Positions 26,376-34,693 of a stretch of DNA of 55,640 nucleotides are shown piece after piece (positions within the stretch are counted from its first letter, which is position 1; each line of letters begins with the position of its first letter). Source of the stretch: Bacteroides sp. (GTDB taxonomy: Bacteria > Bacteroidota > Bacteroidia > Bacteroidales > Muribaculaceae); the NCBI GenBank assembly GCA_014802345.1, contig JAAVCM010000025.1, positions 24,674 through 80,313 of the forward strand. The letters are read 5' to 3'. Both the position numbers and the translations under genes were made by a program. The notes below the pieces were generated by a model. The model had not been told where the DNA came from. It saw nothing but the letters and a program-made list of their open reading frames with translations, and did not search any database.

Positions 26376-27875
26376 TTACTTTTCAGGATTCCATCCGTCA
26401 AAGACAAACTCAGGATTTCTGTAAGCCTTTATAAGCGCGGCATCCTTCACAGGGTCAAGACGGCGCGAACCTTCGGCACGGCGCGAAGTATCAACAGGCG
26501 AGCCGTCAGGATTACGGCTGCCCGCTTCCCAGTAACGCACATATTCGTATGGGCCTCGCTCGATTCCGCCCCACCCTGACGGCGAGATATTTTCAAGGAT
26601 GCAGTCAATCAACACCATCTCGCAGTGAGGATATGTGCCGTTTGTGCGCGCAAGGAGTGCATCTGGACGTGTCCCCTTGAATGTGCAGTCCACAAATACG
26701 TTTCCGTGATTCGCACTTCCGTTGCGTACCCATGCAAACGGACCTCCCGAAATGAGCGTGCAGTTTTTGAAGAAGCAGGTGCCTCGTCCAAGTATCATGT
26801 CGCCACCGCCGTCGATGAGACAGTTTTCAATATAAAGCTGCCCGTTGGCTTGCAGGCAGTCGCCCGACCCCCTGACGGTCATATCCTCCATGCGGTTGCG
26901 CAGCCCGTTGATGAGCAGTCCTTCCGCCTGACCTTTCAACGTCGTTGCGACAGTGAAATTCCGTAGCGTAAGGTCACGGCAGTTATCAGCCATGAAAGGC
27001 GCACGCCTTGACGGGAAAGTCCCGAGCCATTCGTTGGTACTTACATCGGCAGGATGAGGATTGAACACTTCATTGTTGGCGTAATGCACATACACACCGT
27101 CGCGGCTCTCACCCTCGATGGTCACATTGCGTTTGTTGCGGAAATAGACCAGCTCCTCATAGTCGCCGTTCATTATTCTGACAGTCCAAGGTTCAGTATT
27201 GAAATCAGGGATATGATCCAGCGCACCCTGAACCGTATTGAAGTCACCCTTGCCGTCAGCGTCAACAACGAGTGTCCGGCGTTCCTTTTCAGGGCCTGAC
27301 TGACGTATCCGGAAACGCCATCCGTCTTTCTTCGTGACCCCCTTGAACTTCTTACCCCCGACCGACAGTACTCCGGGATCAACCGTCACATAGTATCTCC
27401 CACCATAGTCAAGCATATTATTGTGGGGATAGATCTCGGCCTTATTGCCGGTCACTATGACAGGGTAGAAATGGAAACCGTCGGTAAAACCACCGATGAT
27501 GTTCAACTGATACTCGTCGGTTGTCGGTGCCGCAGTTCCCGAGGGAGTCCCGGGACGTACGGTGCGGTTCGTCTGACGTGGGGAGTCATAGATATAAGGT
27601 TCAAGCGTGTAGGGAGCCTTCGGCAGTTTAGTCGGAGTGGTCGGCCCCGCCGGGACTGACATATCGAGGGAATCGACACAGACATCTGTCTCAGCATCGT
27701 AAATCCTTATCATTCCGCTGTTACCAATCTCAGGCACGGATTCAAAAATTATCGACAGACGTGTATCGACGTTGACATTCTCACTCCCGGGAGCAGGGAC
27801 AAGCATAGGTTTCACCTCCCGTGCCATGGCAGGCAGTGCAATCATCGCTGCCAACGCAAAAATCAGTTTTTTCAT
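26376..27875 (-). CDS. CE8 pectinesterase with N-terminal Ig-like domain
   Basis: This is a 499-residue exported enzyme. After the signal peptide (1-18), an Ig-like/SbsA-type domain covers about 22-190. A right-handed parallel beta-helix pectinesterase follows from about 200. CE8 landmarks are GQAEGL (315-320), the catalytic-pair candidates Asp339 in GSGDCLQ and Asp359 in GGGDMILG, and an arginine in LLARTNG where plant enzymes have the GRPW arginine. Pectinesterase removes methyl esters from homogalacturonan, exposing it to hydrolases such as the GH28 encoded at 34.7 kb. It lies 24 bp after the GLPGLI gene and 21 bp before the esterase. Confidence 0.9.
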   Translation of the reverse strand: MKKLIFALAAMIALPAMAREVKPMLVPAPGSENVNVDTRLSIIFESVPEIGNSGMIRIYDAETDVCVDSLDMSVPAGPTTPTKLPKAPYTLEPYIYDSPRQTNRTVRPGTPSGTAAPTTDEYQLNIIGGFTDGFHFYPVIVTGNKAEIYPHNNMLDYGGRYYVTVDPGVLSVGGKKFKGVTKKDGWRFRIRQSGPEKERRTLVVDADGKGDFNTVQGALDHIPDFNTEPWTVRIMNGDYEELVYFRNKRNVTIEGESRDGVYVHYANNEVFNPHPADVSTNEWLGTFPSRRAPFMADNCRDLTLRNFTVATTLKGQAEGLLINGLRNRMEDMTVRGSGDCLQANGQLYIENCLIDGGGDMILGRGTCFFKNCTLISGGPFAWVRNGSANHGNVFVDCTFKGTRPDALLARTNGTYPHCEMVLIDCILENISPSGWGGIERGPYEYVRYWEAGSRNPDGSPVDTSRRAEGSRRLDPVKDAALIKAYRNPEFVFDGWNPEK

Positions 27876-27899
27876 CGGTATATAATTCCTAAAATTTTA

Positions 27900-28718
27900 T
27901 CAATAATCAGTTTCGATATAGTCTACGATTTCTTTGGGTAAATGTCCCTTATGGCTTATACCGTTGTAGACTATCATGTTCGGACTGGAAATCACGTTGC
28001 GGGAAGGATTTTCGAGGGATGAACGCCTCAGCTCCCAAAAATCTTTCCCTGTAATTTTCTCCCAGTTGTTTTCACTGTAAATTTCGTAATACGGATTCGC
28101 GGCATACTGTATGCCATCTGCAACGAAACTGTACTGCCCTCCGTCACAGACAGCTTCAAGTATTATCCCCGGGAGTCCGTATAGCTTCCAAGGACCGTCA
28201 CTGACAGGAATTTCCGGAGAAAACCATACAGTCCATCTCCTTCCGTGACAATCCCCGTGCGCCATGACACAGTCATATCCAAGGATATTTTTAATTGAAT
28301 CCGTCGTAATCCAGTTTATTTCAGCCAAGGGTTCATTCCATTTGAAACGGGTGCCGCTTGCGACATCGTAAGTCCTGATATTCTTATTTCCAAACGATTT
28401 GACGACATAAAAAGACCCATCGACACGCGGAATGAGGTCGGACTGTTTTTTTTCATAACATACTCTCTTGAACGTGTTAAAGTTCTCAAAGCCCTCGGGA
28501 GTTGATTCTATTGAATCTATGTATTCAGTTTTCGGAGAATAAAATTTCGATCTACCACCATCGGTGAGAAGAATATATTGATTTGAAATATCTGCGTCTG
28601 CTCTCCTCATCGTCTGTTCAGGATGCCTGTACGAATAGCTCACCTGTATATCAGCAATCTGTGCGTATGATGTCATAGCCGCAAAATACACGATAATTGA
28701 TATGATAAACCTATTCAT
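27900..28718 (-). CDS. GLPGLI family secreted protein
   Basis: The start is placed at the ATG at 28718 (272 residues), because it gives a signal peptide (MNRFIISIIVYFAAM, cleavage near residue 20); a start 12 codons upstream does not. The family signature appears as YGLPGIILEA around residues 180-190. GLPGLI proteins are restricted to Bacteroidota and have no settled function. They are often found near TonB-linked transporters. Here it heads an operon with a pectinesterase and an esterase, so a periplasmic or outer-membrane accessory role in pectin handling is possible but unproven. Its A+T content is visibly higher than that of its neighbours. Confidence 0.8.
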   Translation of the reverse strand: MNRFIISIIVYFAAMTSYAQIADIQVSYSYRHPEQTMRRADADISNQYILLTDGGRSKFYSPKTEYIDSIESTPEGFENFNTFKRVCYEKKQSDLIPRVDGSFYVVKSFGNKNIRTYDVASGTRFKWNEPLAEINWITTDSIKNILGYDCVMAHGDCHGRRWTVWFSPEIPVSDGPWKLYGLPGIILEAVCDGGQYSFVADGIQYAANPYYEIYSENNWEKITGKDFWELRRSSLENPSRNVISSPNMIVYNGISHKGHLPKEIVDYIETDY

Positions 28719-28771
28719 AATTTCTTGAAATCTAACGACCGATGTTGCAAACAAATTCTAATTTCGGATGA

Positions 28772-28808
28772 CAAATGTAGATAATTTCATCGGATTTCCC
28801 TAAATTTG
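28772..28808. promoter_or_regulatory. Possible divergent promoters (GLPGLI operon / M48 gene)
   Basis: TACATTTG on the minus strand (28779 down to 28772) and TAAATTTG on the plus strand (28801-28808) both fit the -7 consensus and point away from each other. Neither has a convincing -33 element at 20 bp, so both are weaker calls. Confidence 0.4.
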
Positions 28809-28875
28809 TCCTATAAAACTTAAATTCATCCTCTTCCTCACCGAATTCAATTTTTACTATCATATTTCCGTAATC

Positions 28876-29679
28876 ATGAAAATATCATTCATCAAAGCAT
28901 TCGCCGTAGTCCTCGCCCTCGGTGCAACCGCCCCTGCCACTTACGCGCAGTTCAATCTCAGTAAAGCCATCAGTGCCGGAGCAAAGGCCGTCAAAGCTGC
29001 GACCCTCACCGACGCACAGATGGCAGCATACGTCAAGGAGTCTGTCGACTGGATGGACAAAAACAATCCTGTCGCCGCCGACGATGACCCCTACACCGTC
29101 CGACTTATGAAACTCACCGAGGGACTTAACGACGTAGAGGGAATACCCCTTAACTTCAAGGTTTACAAGGTTGTGGATGTCAATGCCTTCGCCTGTGCCG
29201 ACGGGAGTGTCCGCGTATTCTCCGCCATCATGGACATGATGAGCGACGACGAGCTTCTCGGCATCATCGGACACGAGGTGGGTCATGTCGCCAAACATCA
29301 CTCAAAAAACGCTTTCCGCAACTCCCTGCTTGAAGATGCACTCAAAGACGGAATCGCTTCAACCGGGGGTAAGGCTGCCGCACTCACCGAAACGCAACTC
29401 GTGAAACTCAGCGAGTCACTTGTCAACGCCAAATATTCACAGAAGCAGGAAAGCGAGGCCGACGACTACGGCTATGATTTCCTAAAAGCACATGGCAAGA
29501 ATCCGTGGGGAATGGTACAGGCTTTTGAAAAAATGGAGGCAATGGAACAGTCGTCCGGCGCCCAGTCAAGCATGATGGCAAAGATGTTCTCGTCGCACCC
29601 CGACACAGCCGCCCGCATAAAGCACATGAGCGACCGATGCAGGAAGGATGGAATCGAGAAACCTGCAACCGACAAGTAA
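28876..29679 (+). CDS. M48 family metallopeptidase (LoiP/YggG-like)
   Basis: This 267-residue exported protein has a signal peptide (1-24). The zinc motif HEVGH has its ligands at His133 and His137 and the catalytic Glu134. The third ligand is probably the glutamate in KQESEADDYG around residue 195. The FSSHPDTAARI block near the end is typical of M48 proteases of the LoiP/BepA type. These periplasmic enzymes act in envelope protein quality control. The gene ends 20 bp before the GH95 gene on the same strand and may be co-transcribed with it. Confidence 0.88.
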   Translation: MKISFIKAFAVVLALGATAPATYAQFNLSKAISAGAKAVKAATLTDAQMAAYVKESVDWMDKNNPVAADDDPYTVRLMKLTEGLNDVEGIPLNFKVYKVVDVNAFACADGSVRVFSAIMDMMSDDELLGIIGHEVGHVAKHHSKNAFRNSLLEDALKDGIASTGGKAAALTETQLVKLSESLVNAKYSQKQESEADDYGYDFLKAHGKNPWGMVQAFEKMEAMEQSSGAQSSMMAKMFSSHPDTAARIKHMSDRCRKDGIEKPATDK

Positions 29680-29699
29680 CCCAATTTTAAACTATTATA

Positions 29700-32180
29700 A
29701 TGAAGATGATATTTAGGGGAGCCCTGCTCCTGATGGTACTTTTCCATACCGTCGGAGGTCTGAGGGCTGCCAACAATGACATGAAACTGTGGTATGACCG
29801 TCCGGCATCACTCTGGGTGGAGGCTCTGCCCCTCGGCAACGGAGCGATAGGTGCAATGGTGTTCGGCAACCCTGTCAACGAGCAGTTTCAGCTAAACGAA
29901 GAAACCGTGTGGGGAGGTTCGCCCTACAACAACACCAATCCCAAGGCCAAAGACTCGCTCGGCGAGATACGCCGATTGATTTTTGAGGGGAAGAATGTCG
30001 AGGCTCAATCGCTGTGCGGTCCTGCGATATGCGCGCCCAATGGTGCAAACGGTATGCCATACCAAACTGTCGGCTCCCTTATGCTCCACTTCGACGGTAT
30101 GGCTGACTACACGGACTTCTACCGAGACCTTGACATTTCAAGGGCAGTCGCAACAACCCGCTTCCGCGTCGGTGACACCGAGTATGTCCGCGAGGCTTTC
30201 ACCTCCATCCCCGACCGTCTTTTCATCGTCAGACTCACCGCGTCGAAGAAAGGTAAAATCTCCTTCACCGCACGCTACGAAACACCTTATAAGAGATTTG
30301 ATGTGTCTACTCCGGCACGCAACGAACTTCTGCTTCAAGGAAAGGGAGATACCCATGAAGGGATTCCCGGAAAAGTAGAGTTTGCATCGCTCACGCAGAT
30401 AGACCCCAAGGGTGGAAAGATTGAGACCGTCGGCGACAGTCTTCTGCGCGTCACCGATGCCAACGAAGTCATCATCTACACCTCCATCGGCACTAATTTC
30501 ATCAACTACCGCGACGTGTCGGGCAATGCCCTCACCTCAGCGCGCGACTATCTCAAAAAAGGGAAGCGCGACTACCGCAAGATGCTCAGTGACCATGAAA
30601 CGGCCTACGGCAAACTGTTTGACCGTGTGACCCTCGACCTCGGCACCAATGCGCAGGCATCGAAACCAACCGATGTCCGCGTGGCGGAATTTGCGACCAA
30701 CTTTGACCCGCAGCTTGCCGCGCTATATTTCCAGTTCGGCCGCTATCTGCTGATAGCCAGTTCGCAGCCCGGAGGACAAGCCGCCAACCTGCAAGGAATC
30801 TGGAATCACAAGCTCCACGCTCCGTGGGACGGCAAATATACAACCGACATCAACGTCGAGATGAACTACTGGCCTGCCGAGGTCACCAATCTGCCCGAGA
30901 TGCACGAACCGTTCATCACACTCGTCGAGGATGTGGCGGAAACCGGCAAGGATGCCGCCGCGATGTATGGCTGCCGCGGCTGGACGCTCCACCACAACAC
31001 CGATATATGGCGCTCAACAGGAGCGGTCGACGGCCCGAAATACGGAGTATGGCCAACCTGCAACGCGTGGTTTGCCCAACATCTATGGGACCGTTACCTT
31101 TTCTCGGGCGACAAAGAATACCTCGCCGCAGTCTATCCCATGATGAAGGATGCCTGCAAATTCTACCTCGATTTCCTCGTAAGCGAGCCTGACAACAACT
31201 GGCTCGTCGTCGCTCCCTCCTATTCTCCGGAAAATGCCCCGGTAGTCAACGGAAAACGTGATTTCGTCATCGTCGCCGGAACCACTATGGACAATCAGAT
31301 GGTCCACGACCTCTTCCGTAACACTATTGCGGCTGCCGCCGAGATGAATGAGGATGCAGCCTTCGTCGACAGTCTCAACACGGTGGCTGCCAATCTCGCT
31401 CCAATGCAGGTCGGTCGCTGGGGGCAGGTTCAGGAATGGCTGAAAGACTGGGACAATCCCAAGGACCACCACCGCCACACCTCACATCTTTGGGGTCTCT
31501 ATCCGGGCAGACAGATCACCTATCGTACTCCCGTGCTTATGGAAGCTGCCAAAAAGACCCTCAACGGACGTGGCGACCACTCGACAGGATGGTCAATGGG
31601 CTGGAAAGTCTGTTTCTGGGCGCGTCTGCTTGACGGCGATCACGCCTACAAGCTGATTACCGAGCAGATTGTCCCCACGACGGAAGAAAAGGGTCAGAAC
31701 GGCGGCACATATCCGAATCTTTTCGATGCACATCCGCCTTTCCAAATCGACGGAAACTTCGGCTGTACGGCAGGAATTGCCGAAATGCTTGTCCAGAGCC
31801 ATGCCGGAGCCGTCCATCTCCTCCCTGCCCTACCCTCCGTATGGAAGGATGGTGAGGTCGGGGGACTGCGCTGCCGCGGCGGTTTCACCCTCGACAATCT
31901 GACGTGGAAAGATGGCAAAGTTGACAAGGCGGTCATATCGTCGGCCAACGGCGGGACTCTCCGTATAGCCTCCGCAACACCCCTTAAATGTGATGCGGCA
32001 ATGACGCTTGTCTCCGACGGCGGTGCGGATGTGGACAATCACCTCCTTACGCCTCAGGAGATCCGCAAACCGCTGATTTCACCCTCCGCACCCATCAATA
32101 CCGAAGGGAGCAAATCGCCGGCATACGTTTACGACATCGTGACCAATCCCGGAGCGACTTATACACTCCTCCCGCAGTAA
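29700..32180 (+). CDS. GH95 alpha-L-galactosidase/fucosidase
   Basis: An exported 826-residue enzyme with a signal peptide (about 1-23) and the typical GH95 build: N-terminal beta domain with [18 protein letters not shown] (39-56), (alpha/alpha)6 barrel and C-terminal beta domain. Family active-site blocks are present: [11 protein letters not shown] near 384-393 (the asparagines that activate water), [14 protein letters not shown] (containing a region with the acid) and [15 protein letters not shown] (the aspartate). GH95 inverting enzymes release alpha-L-fucose or alpha-L-galactose. The RG-II system uses a GH95 alpha-L-galactosidase on chain A, which makes that the likely job given the 1-24 kb operon. 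It has no promoter of its own in the 20 bp behind the M48 gene. Confidence 0.9.
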   Translation: MKMIFRGALLLMVLFHTVGGLRAANNDMKLWYDRPASLWVEALPLGNGAIGAMVFGNPVNEQFQLNEETVWGGSPYNNTNPKAKDSLGEIRRLIFEGKNVEAQSLCGPAICAPNGANGMPYQTVGSLMLHFDGMADYTDFYRDLDISRAVATTRFRVGDTEYVREAFTSIPDRLFIVRLTASKKGKISFTARYETPYKRFDVSTPARNELLLQGKGDTHEGIPGKVEFASLTQIDPKGGKIETVGDSLLRVTDANEVIIYTSIGTNFINYRDVSGNALTSARDYLKKGKRDYRKMLSDHETAYGKLFDRVTLDLGTNAQASKPTDVRVAEFATNFDPQLAALYFQFGRYLLIASSQPGGQAANLQGIWNHKLHAPWDGKYTTDINVEMNYWPAEVTNLPEMHEPFITLVEDVAETGKDAAAMYGCRGWTLHHNTDIWRSTGAVDGPKYGVWPTCNAWFAQHLWDRYLFSGDKEYLAAVYPMMKDACKFYLDFLVSEPDNNWLVVAPSYSPENAPVVNGKRDFVIVAGTTMDNQMVHDLFRNTIAAAAEMNEDAAFVDSLNTVAANLAPMQVGRWGQVQEWLKDWDNPKDHHRHTSHLWGLYPGRQITYRTPVLMEAAKKTLNGRGDHSTGWSMGWKVCFWARLLDGDHAYKLITEQIVPTTEEKGQNGGTYPNLFDAHPPFQIDGNFGCTAGIAEMLVQSHAGAVHLLPALPSVWKDGEVGGLRCRGGFTLDNLTWKDGKVDKAVISSANGGTLRIASATPLKCDAAMTLVSDGGADVDNHLLTPQEIRKPLISPSAPINTEGSKSPAYVYDIVTNPGATYTLLPQ

Positions 32181-32197
32181 GTTCGTAGATTTTTGCG

Positions 32198-32205
32198 TAT
32201 CTTTG
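32198..32205 (+). promoter_or_regulatory. -7 element before the DEAD-box helicase gene
   Basis: TATCTTTG matches TAnnTTTG 71 nt upstream of the helicase ATG. No clear TTTG is found at the expected -33 distance, which would fall inside the end of the GH95 gene. Confidence 0.45.
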
Positions 32206-32276
32206 CACAGCCAAAATTCTTGGTACTGTCCAAAACATCCTTTAATCACACAACTACTACTCTCTTACAGTTATAT

Positions 32277-33698
32277 ATGAGATTTGACGAGCTTGATTTA
32301 AGTGACGACATCCTCGACGCGCTCGACGCGATGCACTTCGAGGAGTGTTCGCCCATACAGGAGCAAGCCATCCCCGTAATCCTTGAAGGCCGCGACCTTA
32401 TAGCCGTGGCCCAGACAGGGACGGGAAAGACCGCTGCCTATCTGCTGCCGGTGATTGATATGCTGGCCGACCTTCCCGAAGCGAAGGACTATGTCAACTG
32501 CATCGTGATGGCTCCCACCCGCGAACTCGCCCAGCAGATCGACCGCCAGATGGAGGGATTCGCCTACTTCGTCCCCGTGAACAGTGTCGCAATCTACGGC
32601 GGCACTGACGGCGCTACCTTCGCGCAGCAGCAGCGTGGCCTGAAAATGGGTGCCGACGTGGTGATAGCTACCCCGGGCAGACTCCTCGCCCACTTGCAGA
32701 TGGGTTATGTCGACTTGTCAAAAGTCAGCTACTTCATTCTCGACGAGGCCGACCGTATGCTCGACATGGGTTTCTATGACGACATCATGCAGATTGTAAA
32801 GCAGCTCCCCGCAGAGCGGCAGACGCTGATGTTCTCCGCCACGATGCCGCCGAAGATTCAGCAGATGGCAAAAGCGATCCTCAACAATCCCGCCGAAGTG
32901 AAGATTGCCGTCTCGCGTCCGACAGAGAAAATCGACCAGTCGGCTTTTGTCTGCCACGAAGGTCAGAAGACCGGCATACTCCGTCATCTTCTCAAGACCG
33001 CACATTCGCAGAGGGTCATCGTCTTCTCGTCATCCAAACTTAAAGTCAAGGATCTCACCCGCGAACTCCGTCGCGCCAAAATCAAGACCGGGGAAATGCA
33101 CTCGGATCTCGAACAGAATGAACGCGACGAGGTGATGCACGATTTCCGTGCCGGACGGCTTGATGTGCTTGTAGCCACCGACATCCTGTCGCGCGGAATC
33201 GACATTGACGACATTGCCATGGTCGTTAACTACGACGTGCCTCACGAAGCCGAGGACTATGTCCACCGCATAGGCCGAACAGCCCGCGCGAATGCCGACG
33301 GTATGGCCGTCACCCTTATCAGCCAACGCGAACAGGCTAAATTCGGCTACATAGAGGATTTTCTCGGCTACGAGGTCCGTAAACAGGCAGTCCCTGCCGA
33401 ACTCGGCGAAGCTCCTGAGTATAACCCTAAGAAACGGCAGTCGTCAGGTCGCCAGAAGCGAAGCAATCGTCCTGCCAACCGCAATAGCAACGGTAAAGGG
33501 AATGGCAATGCTTCGAAGCACCGTCAGCAGAAACCGAAATCAGACACAAGTCAACACAAACCGGAGACTGACCGACAGAAGCCTGATACTCAGCAAGTAC
33601 CGAAGTCCGACACTCAGAAACCACGCCGTAAGTCGCCCCACAAAAAGCCCCGCCAACCCAAAGACGGCAACAATACCCCGACTCCCTCCGCCGAATAG
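32277..33698 (+). CDS. DEAD-box ATP-dependent RNA helicase
   Basis: The ATG at 32277 is preferred (473 residues, MRFDELDLSDD), since RhlE-type helicases begin this way; an upstream in-frame ATG at 32193 lies ahead of the -7 element. Helicase motifs appear in order: Q motif region, AQTGTGKT, PTRELAQQ, DEAD, SAT, and HRIGRTAR, forming two RecA-like domains up to about residue 370. The last ~90 residues are a very basic, low-complexity tail rich in Lys, Arg, Gln and Pro with repeats such as KSDTQ and QKP, probably for RNA binding. It unwinds structured RNA in ribosome assembly or mRNA decay and is unrelated to the pectin genes. Confidence 0.93.
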   Translation: MRFDELDLSDDILDALDAMHFEECSPIQEQAIPVILEGRDLIAVAQTGTGKTAAYLLPVIDMLADLPEAKDYVNCIVMAPTRELAQQIDRQMEGFAYFVPVNSVAIYGGTDGATFAQQQRGLKMGADVVIATPGRLLAHLQMGYVDLSKVSYFILDEADRMLDMGFYDDIMQIVKQLPAERQTLMFSATMPPKIQQMAKAILNNPAEVKIAVSRPTEKIDQSAFVCHEGQKTGILRHLLKTAHSQRVIVFSSSKLKVKDLTRELRRAKIKTGEMHSDLEQNERDEVMHDFRAGRLDVLVATDILSRGIDIDDIAMVVNYDVPHEAEDYVHRIGRTARANADGMAVTLISQREQAKFGYIEDFLGYEVRKQAVPAELGEAPEYNPKKRQSSGRQKRSNRPANRNSNGKGNGNASKHRQQKPKSDTSQHKPETDRQKPDTQQVPKSDTQKPRRKSPHKKPRQPKDGNNTPTPSAE

Positions 33699-33732
33699 TG
33701 GTGTATCCTACATAAACACCTGATTTGTAGGG

Positions 33733-33748
33733 ACGCGCCGTGGCGCGT
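33733..33748. repeat. Short GC-rich palindrome
   Basis: ACGCGCC and GGCGCGT form a 7 bp stem with a 2-base centre, preceded by TTTGTAGGG. It resembles the short dispersed palindromes found between genes in many Bacteroidota, but copy number cannot be judged from one window; no second copy is present here. Confidence 0.5.
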
Positions 33749-33771
33749 ATGCCGGATAGGACTGGGATTCA

Positions 33772-33818
33772 AAGTATAGAGTAGGAAGTATAGAGTATAG
33801 AGTATGAAGTATAGAGTA
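33772..33818. repeat. Three-copy 12-base repeat
   Basis: AAGTATAGAGTA occurs at 33772-33783, 33786-33797 and 33807-33818, with the partial unit TAGAGTAT between copies. An inverted piece (CTATACTTT) appears at 33900-33908, on the far side of the terminator hairpin. Confidence 0.8.
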
Positions 33819-33835
33819 TAGATAATAGTTTTACA

Positions 33836-33879
33836 AGAAACCGCGCTATTCATCCGTATGGTTGAATAGCGCGGTTTCT
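33836..33879. terminator. Bidirectional terminator between helicase and yhcH-like gene
   Basis: A perfect 17 bp stem (33836-33852 with 33863-33879) has a 10-base loop. It separates two converging genes and can serve both. Confidence 0.8.
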
Positions 33880-33921
33880 GTGTATGTATAAGTTATGTCC
33901 TATACTTTTAACCTCTATGCT

Positions 33922-34479
33922 TTATTCTGCATACTCGATTTTACCGACGAGTTTGCGGCAGGGAGTCGGATTCTCAGATGCACGTACCGAAGGCTGATGA
34001 AGATCCTTGGGGAAATAGAGGAAGAAACGGTCAGCACCGGCGGGAACGTATGATGCAGGAGCATCGAGCTTGTAGAACGTGCGGTCCTTCACGGGGTCAT
34101 ATTCCATCGTGGGTGTGACCTTTTCGGGGTCAGCGAGGCCATAAAGCTCGTCGCCCACGAAAGTGTATTGAAGGTCGATAAACTTGCGGTGATTCTCAGT
34201 GCGGGTATCCTCAGCAGACTTGGGAGTATATTCCTCAGGCACATTGATCCATACGCGACCTTTTTCAAGTTCAATCTTGCCCGGCTCGAGAGTCATGGGG
34301 TCATGCTCGGCAAGGAATTTAAACAGTTTGTCCCAGAGGGGTTTGTTGCGATGATACTGAGTGGCAAACTCGACAGCATCGACGGTATCGTCGACATTGA
34401 CATTCCATCCGTTGGCCCATTCGCGGCTCTTGACCCACTCGCGTGCCTCGGCGGGAGTCATAACATTTTCAGTTGACAT
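33922..34479 (-). CDS. YhcH/YjgK/YiaL family protein
   Basis: A cytoplasmic protein of 185 residues matching the YhcH/YjgK/YiaL (EbgC-like) cupin-type family. The conserved block ENHRKFIDLQYTFVGDE is at about residues 94-110, and KDLHQPSV near the end supplies a histidine of the metal site. Family members accompany sugar-acid and sialic-acid catabolism genes and may act as sugar isomerases or mutarotases. It is divergent from the GH28 polygalacturonase and has its own full consensus promoter, so a role in handling released uronic acids is plausible but unproven. Confidence 0.88.
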   Translation of the reverse strand: MSTENVMTPAEAREWVKSREWANGWNVNVDDTVDAVEFATQYHRNKPLWDKLFKFLAEHDPMTLEPGKIELEKGRVWINVPEEYTPKSAEDTRTENHRKFIDLQYTFVGDELYGLADPEKVTPTMEYDPVKDRTFYKLDAPASYVPAGADRFFLYFPKDLHQPSVRASENPTPCRKLVGKIEYAE

Positions 34480-34515
34480 GGTTCGTATGATTTATGGAGT
34501 TGAAACAATCTGTTG

Positions 34516-34547
34516 CAAAAGTAATCAAATGCCCCGAATAAAGCAAA
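34516..34547 (-). promoter_or_regulatory. Promoter of the yhcH-like gene
   Basis: The -7 element TACTTTTG (34523 down to 34516) and the -33 TTTG (34547 down to 34544) are separated by exactly 20 bp. The leader before the ATG at 34479 is about 30 nt. Confidence 0.75.
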
Positions 34548-34570
34548 TCCCCCTGCCACACATTCGGGAA

Positions 34571-34602
34571 TTTGATTATACGGCATTTTTTATGTACTTT
34601 TG
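34571..34602 (+). promoter_or_regulatory. Promoter of the GH28 gene
   Basis: TTTG (34571-34574) and TACTTTTG (34595-34602) are spaced by exactly 20 bp, with a leader of about 85 nt before the ATG at 34694. The two divergent -33 elements lie 23 bp apart. Confidence 0.75.
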
Positions 34603-34693
34603 GAGGATGATTCGGTTTCCAACGCTAAAATCAGCCGATTCCATTTCAAAAAAATCACTTCAACTTTACCATACAACAACAATCTGACTTACC

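Noticed and set aside
33772-33818. CRISPR array
   Set aside because: Repeats are only 12 bases with 2-9 base gaps, and no cas genes are present.
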